64,000 nt of DNA from Rickettsia helvetica (GTDB taxonomy: Bacteria; Pseudomonadota; Alphaproteobacteria; Rickettsiales; Rickettsiaceae). The stretch covers positions 744,001 through 808,000 of the forward strand of contig NZ_OZ018776.1 in assembly GCF_963970025.1 (NCBI RefSeq), written 5' to 3'. Below the pieces are notes generated by a model that saw nothing but the letters and a program-made list of their open reading frames with translations, ran no database searches and had not been told where the DNA came from. Of this stretch, positions 62,099-64,000 are shown in pieces. How positions within the stretch are numbered: the stretch's first letter is position 1; each line of letters opens with the position of its first letter. The translations under genes and the position numbers were made by a program.

Positions 62099-63160
62099 AT
62101 GAATACAGCTTTAAATTTTGATCTCGGCAATTACCTACTTAACTTAATTGCTTTTTTATTAATTTTAATATCCATAAAAATAATTTTTGTTAAAGATTTA
62201 CTAAATGCAGTTATTGCTTCCTCTGTCTTTAGCTTATTAATCGGTGTATCTTATCTCATTATGGATGCTCCTGATGTCGCAATGACCGAAGCAGCACTTG
62301 GAGCTTGCTTATCAACATGCGTATATTTGAATTTGTTACGTAAATTACCTCCTGATTTAAAGAATATTGAGAGAACTAATATTATTCCTGCAAGTTTAAT
62401 ATGTTTATTGTTTGTAGTAACTCTTGCTTATATGGGGCTAGAATTATCGAATTACGGTGATGATAATGCTCCTATTCATATGCATTCAAGTAAATATTAT
62501 ATAGAAAATACCAGTAAAGATATAGGTATACCTTCTCTTGTTGCAGCTATTCTTGCAAGCTATCGTGGATATGATACTTTAGGTGAAACTAGCGTAATTT
62601 TAATTGCAGGAATTGCCGTGTTGTTGATATTTTCAAAGAAAGATGTCATACCGCGACTTGATCGCGGTATCTTAGGACACAATATGCTAAACAAGATCCC
62701 GTGGTCAAGCCACGGGATGACAAAATCCACAATTATATTAAAAGCTTATCCGATAATAAAATATATCACTAGTTTTATAATACCTTATATAATTTTATAT
62801 AGTATATATATTCAGCTTAACGGTGAGTCTTCGCCGGGCGGCGGTTTTCAAGCAGGTGTTATATTTGCATCTAACCTTATTGCTTATGATTTAGTTTACG
62901 GTAATCGAAAATTAAGCCGATATTTTCCTCCTAATGTGCTAATTTGTATTGCTATTTTAGGTGTAGCAATATATGCAATTATAGGAACTATATCACTCTT
63001 TTTTAATGATAATTATTTAAATTATTATTCACTAACAAATTTTATCGATGATAAGTTACTTGCTCAGCATATCGCTATAGTTATTGTTGAAATTGGCATA
63101 GGTTTAACTGTCGCAGCTATTATGTACTTAATTTACAACGTATTTAATAATTATGAATAA
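62099..63160 (+). CDS. mnhB: MnhB-type antiporter subunit (MbhD-MbhE-MnhB domains) with in-frame palindrome
   Basis: A membrane protein with an MbhD-like domain (VKDLLNAVIASSVFSLLIGVSY, DAPDVAMTEAALGACLSTCVYL), an MbhE-like domain (RGYDTLGETSVILIAGIAVLLIF), and a C-terminal MnhB domain (SSPGGGFQAGVIFASNLIAYDL). It resembles the MrpA C-terminus plus MrpB without the NuoL-like part. At the MbhE-MnhB junction about 26 residues (VIPRLDRGILGHNMLNKI...) come from a family-B palindrome read through without a stop. I place the start at ATG 62099 (MNTALNFDLG), since the 27 codons upstream are repeat. It overlaps ccmB by eight bases. Confidence 0.88.
   Translation: MNTALNFDLGNYLLNLIAFLLILISIKIIFVKDLLNAVIASSVFSLLIGVSYLIMDAPDVAMTEAALGACLSTCVYLNLLRKLPPDLKNIERTNIIPASLICLLFVVTLAYMGLELSNYGDDNAPIHMHSSKYYIENTSKDIGIPSLVAAILASYRGYDTLGETSVILIAGIAVLLIFSKKDVIPRLDRGILGHNMLNKIPWSSHGMTKSTIILKAYPIIKYITSFIIPYIILYSIYIQLNGESSPGGGFQAGVIFASNLIAYDLVYGNRKLSRYFPPNVLICIAILGVAIYAIIGTISLFFNDNYLNYYSLTNFIDDKLLAQHIAIVIVEIGIGLTVAAIMYLIYNVFNNYE
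62645..62721. repeat. Palindromic element, family B, in frame inside an antiporter gene
   Basis: Ends GTCATACCGCGACTTGATCG and CGTGGTCAAGCCACGGGATGAC. It is open in the gene's frame and falls between two membrane domains of the encoded protein. Confidence 0.93.
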
Positions 63161-63800
63161 TCTATTTGTATTAATTAAGCGTGAATTTATAGTGCAGAAT
63201 CGCATTAATAATATAATTAAATATCTAGTTATATTTTTTTTATTTTGCATAATTAGTACTGTTTTAATTAACAATGAAAGGGATATTAATAAATTTGGTT
63301 TAATTTTTTCGGTAATTTGTTTATTAATTTCATTAATCGGTTTTTCTTCGATTATATTTAAATATGATTTGGAAGACGGAAGCTTAGAGTTATTATTATC
63401 AATTGTTAGTCATGAAAAAATGATATTAGCTAAATTTTTTGCTATATTTATCAGTAGTACGGTAGGGTTGGTTTTTATTTTACCCATTATTTATGTTTTT
63501 TTTGATCAAACTTTGCTTGAGATAGTATTTTTCTTTATTAGTGTATGGATGATATTAGTTTTATCAAGTAGTTTAGTAGTTTTATCCGGTAGCGTGCAAT
63601 GTTATTTTAAGAAGAATGCTAACTTTGTCGGTACGTTTATCATGCCGTTATTAATTCCGAATATTATAATGACAGGTTTAATATTACAAGATAATAACTT
63701 ACAATTAATTTTTATTATGATAGGAATTAATTTAGTATTTTTACCGATTTCATTCTTCTTGAGTTCCTATTTAATTAAAAATATTTATAATATTACGTGA
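63153..63800 (+). CDS. ccmB: Heme exporter protein B (CcmB)
   Basis: The permease subunit of the CcmABCD heme-handling system for cytochrome c maturation. Six hydrophobic segments over 215 aa. N-terminal LIKREFIVQNRINNIIKYL, a DLEDGSLELLLS block (family D-x-x-x-G-x-L-E-x-L-L), and a PLLIPNIIMTG stretch near helix five. It overlaps the antiporter gene by eight bases, suggesting co-transcription. ccmA and ccmC are not in the window. The cytochrome c at 42682 would be a client. Confidence 0.92.
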   Translation: MNNLFVLIKREFIVQNRINNIIKYLVIFFLFCIISTVLINNERDINKFGLIFSVICLLISLIGFSSIIFKYDLEDGSLELLLSIVSHEKMILAKFFAIFISSTVGLVFILPIIYVFFDQTLLEIVFFFISVWMILVLSSSLVVLSGSVQCYFKKNANFVGTFIMPLLIPNIIMTGLILQDNNLQLIFIMIGINLVFLPISFFLSSYLIKNIYNIT

Positions 63801-63875
63801 TTTTGCTTTATTTTTACTAATGTAGTGATATAAAATAAGATGAATATTATTAATAAATTTTTTTGAGAAAAATAT

Positions 63876-64000
63876 ATGTGGCAGGCTTTACGAAGGTTAA
63901 TTGCAGCAAATCCTATGGGATTTTTTCTGTGGTCTATTATCACTAAATGGTATTTAATTATAGCAGTTGCTTCCTTAATTACTGTATATTATACAGTATT
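63876..64000 (+). CDS. Small membrane protein, partial (runs off the right edge)
   Basis: An ATG at 63876 opens a frame (MWQALRRLIAANPMGFFLW, then SIITKWYLIIAVASLITVYY) that stays open to the window end. It has a basic start and at least one membrane segment. I recall similar small Rickettsia proteins (DUF2670-type) next to ccmB, but cannot confirm. The true length is unknown. Confidence 0.6.
   Translation, partial: MWQALRRLIAANPMGFFLWSIITKWYLIIAVASLITVYYTV

Noticed and set aside
495..62721. CRISPR array
   Set aside because: The repeats are dispersed, palindromic, of several families and lack regular spacers; no cas gene is present.

Overview
The window is from a Rickettsia chromosome. The DNA is AT-rich (roughly two-thirds A+T by eye), coding density is low for a bacterium, and decayed genes lie among intact housekeeping genes. 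At least 30 short palindromic repeats are scattered between and inside genes, which is the signature of Rickettsia palindromic elements (RPEs). Gene content fits an obligate intracellular alphaproteobacterium: PopZ, PleD, CycM, CtaA, a short Psd next to PssA, Icd, PdhA/PdhB and DUF families that I associate with Rickettsia. The many repeats and fresh pseudogenes suggest a spotted-fever-group or related species, but the species cannot be fixed from sequence alone.

Layout. 1-4.5 kb: end of purC, an exported hypothetical protein, thrS. 4.7-8.3 kb: a decay zone with remnants of a vapBC toxin-antitoxin pair, an ABC exporter and an AAA/DUF4143 ATPase. 8.5-10.1 kb: two minus-strand proteins of unknown function. 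10.3-17.8 kb: tolC, popZ, a secreted proline-rich/ankyrin-like protein, parE, ctpA. 17.9-23.6 kb: a PleC/DivJ-type histidine kinase, cpoB, a YfgM-like gene, bamB, rplM-rpsI, tRNA-Met. 23.6-25.1 kb: repeats, then broken vanX and phhB. 25.1-35.6 kb: an intact DUF4143 ATPase, rppH and pleD (minus), efp, a degenerate IMPase, a DUF2610 protein, psd-pssA, an EmrA-like adaptor, a broken Rpn nuclease, bolA, an EAL protein. 35.7-41.3 kb: a division/wall cluster murC-murB-ddlB-ftsQ-ftsA. 41.4-46.6 kb: a methyltransferase, nfeD, cycM, lpxC and an MFS-like protein (minus), with one plus-strand hypothetical. 47.2-56.2 kb: rne, ctaA, rluC, a serine beta-lactamase-like protein, broken xthA, pdhA-pdhB. 56.3-64 kb: typA (minus), a broken HAD gene, skp, icd, mnhG, an MnhB-type antiporter subunit, ccmB and the start of a small membrane protein.

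Functional themes. Envelope biogenesis dominates (Skp, BamB, CpoB, LpxC, MurB/C, Ddl, FtsQ/A, Psd/PssA, TolC, EmrA). Respiration and carbon entry are represented by PdhAB, Icd, CtaA, CycM, CcmB and Mnh. A compact polarity/cyclic-di-GMP set is also present: PopZ, a PleC/DivJ-like kinase, PleD with an intact GGEEF and I-site, and an EAL protein.

Repeats. I sorted the palindromic elements into families with my own letters, not the published numbers. A has GTCATTGCGAG ends; B has GTCATCCCGTGG or GTCATACCGTGG ends; C has GTCATTCCCGC ends; D has AGACTTCTTGC ends; E contains TTGGCTACGTCGTT; F has CTATAGTAAAC ends. Several run into coding sequence. One B copy is read through in frame inside the MnhB-type protein. 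Others supply the last residues and stop codon of MurC, PdhA, RluC and MnhG. Others lie just upstream of ctpA, murB, icd and the beta-lactamase-like gene, where they create false start codons. I trimmed those starts. I saw no CRISPR array, insertion sequence, rRNA or prophage, and nothing I would call a clearly new multi-gene system. The most distinctive feature is how the palindromic elements have spread into and around genes.
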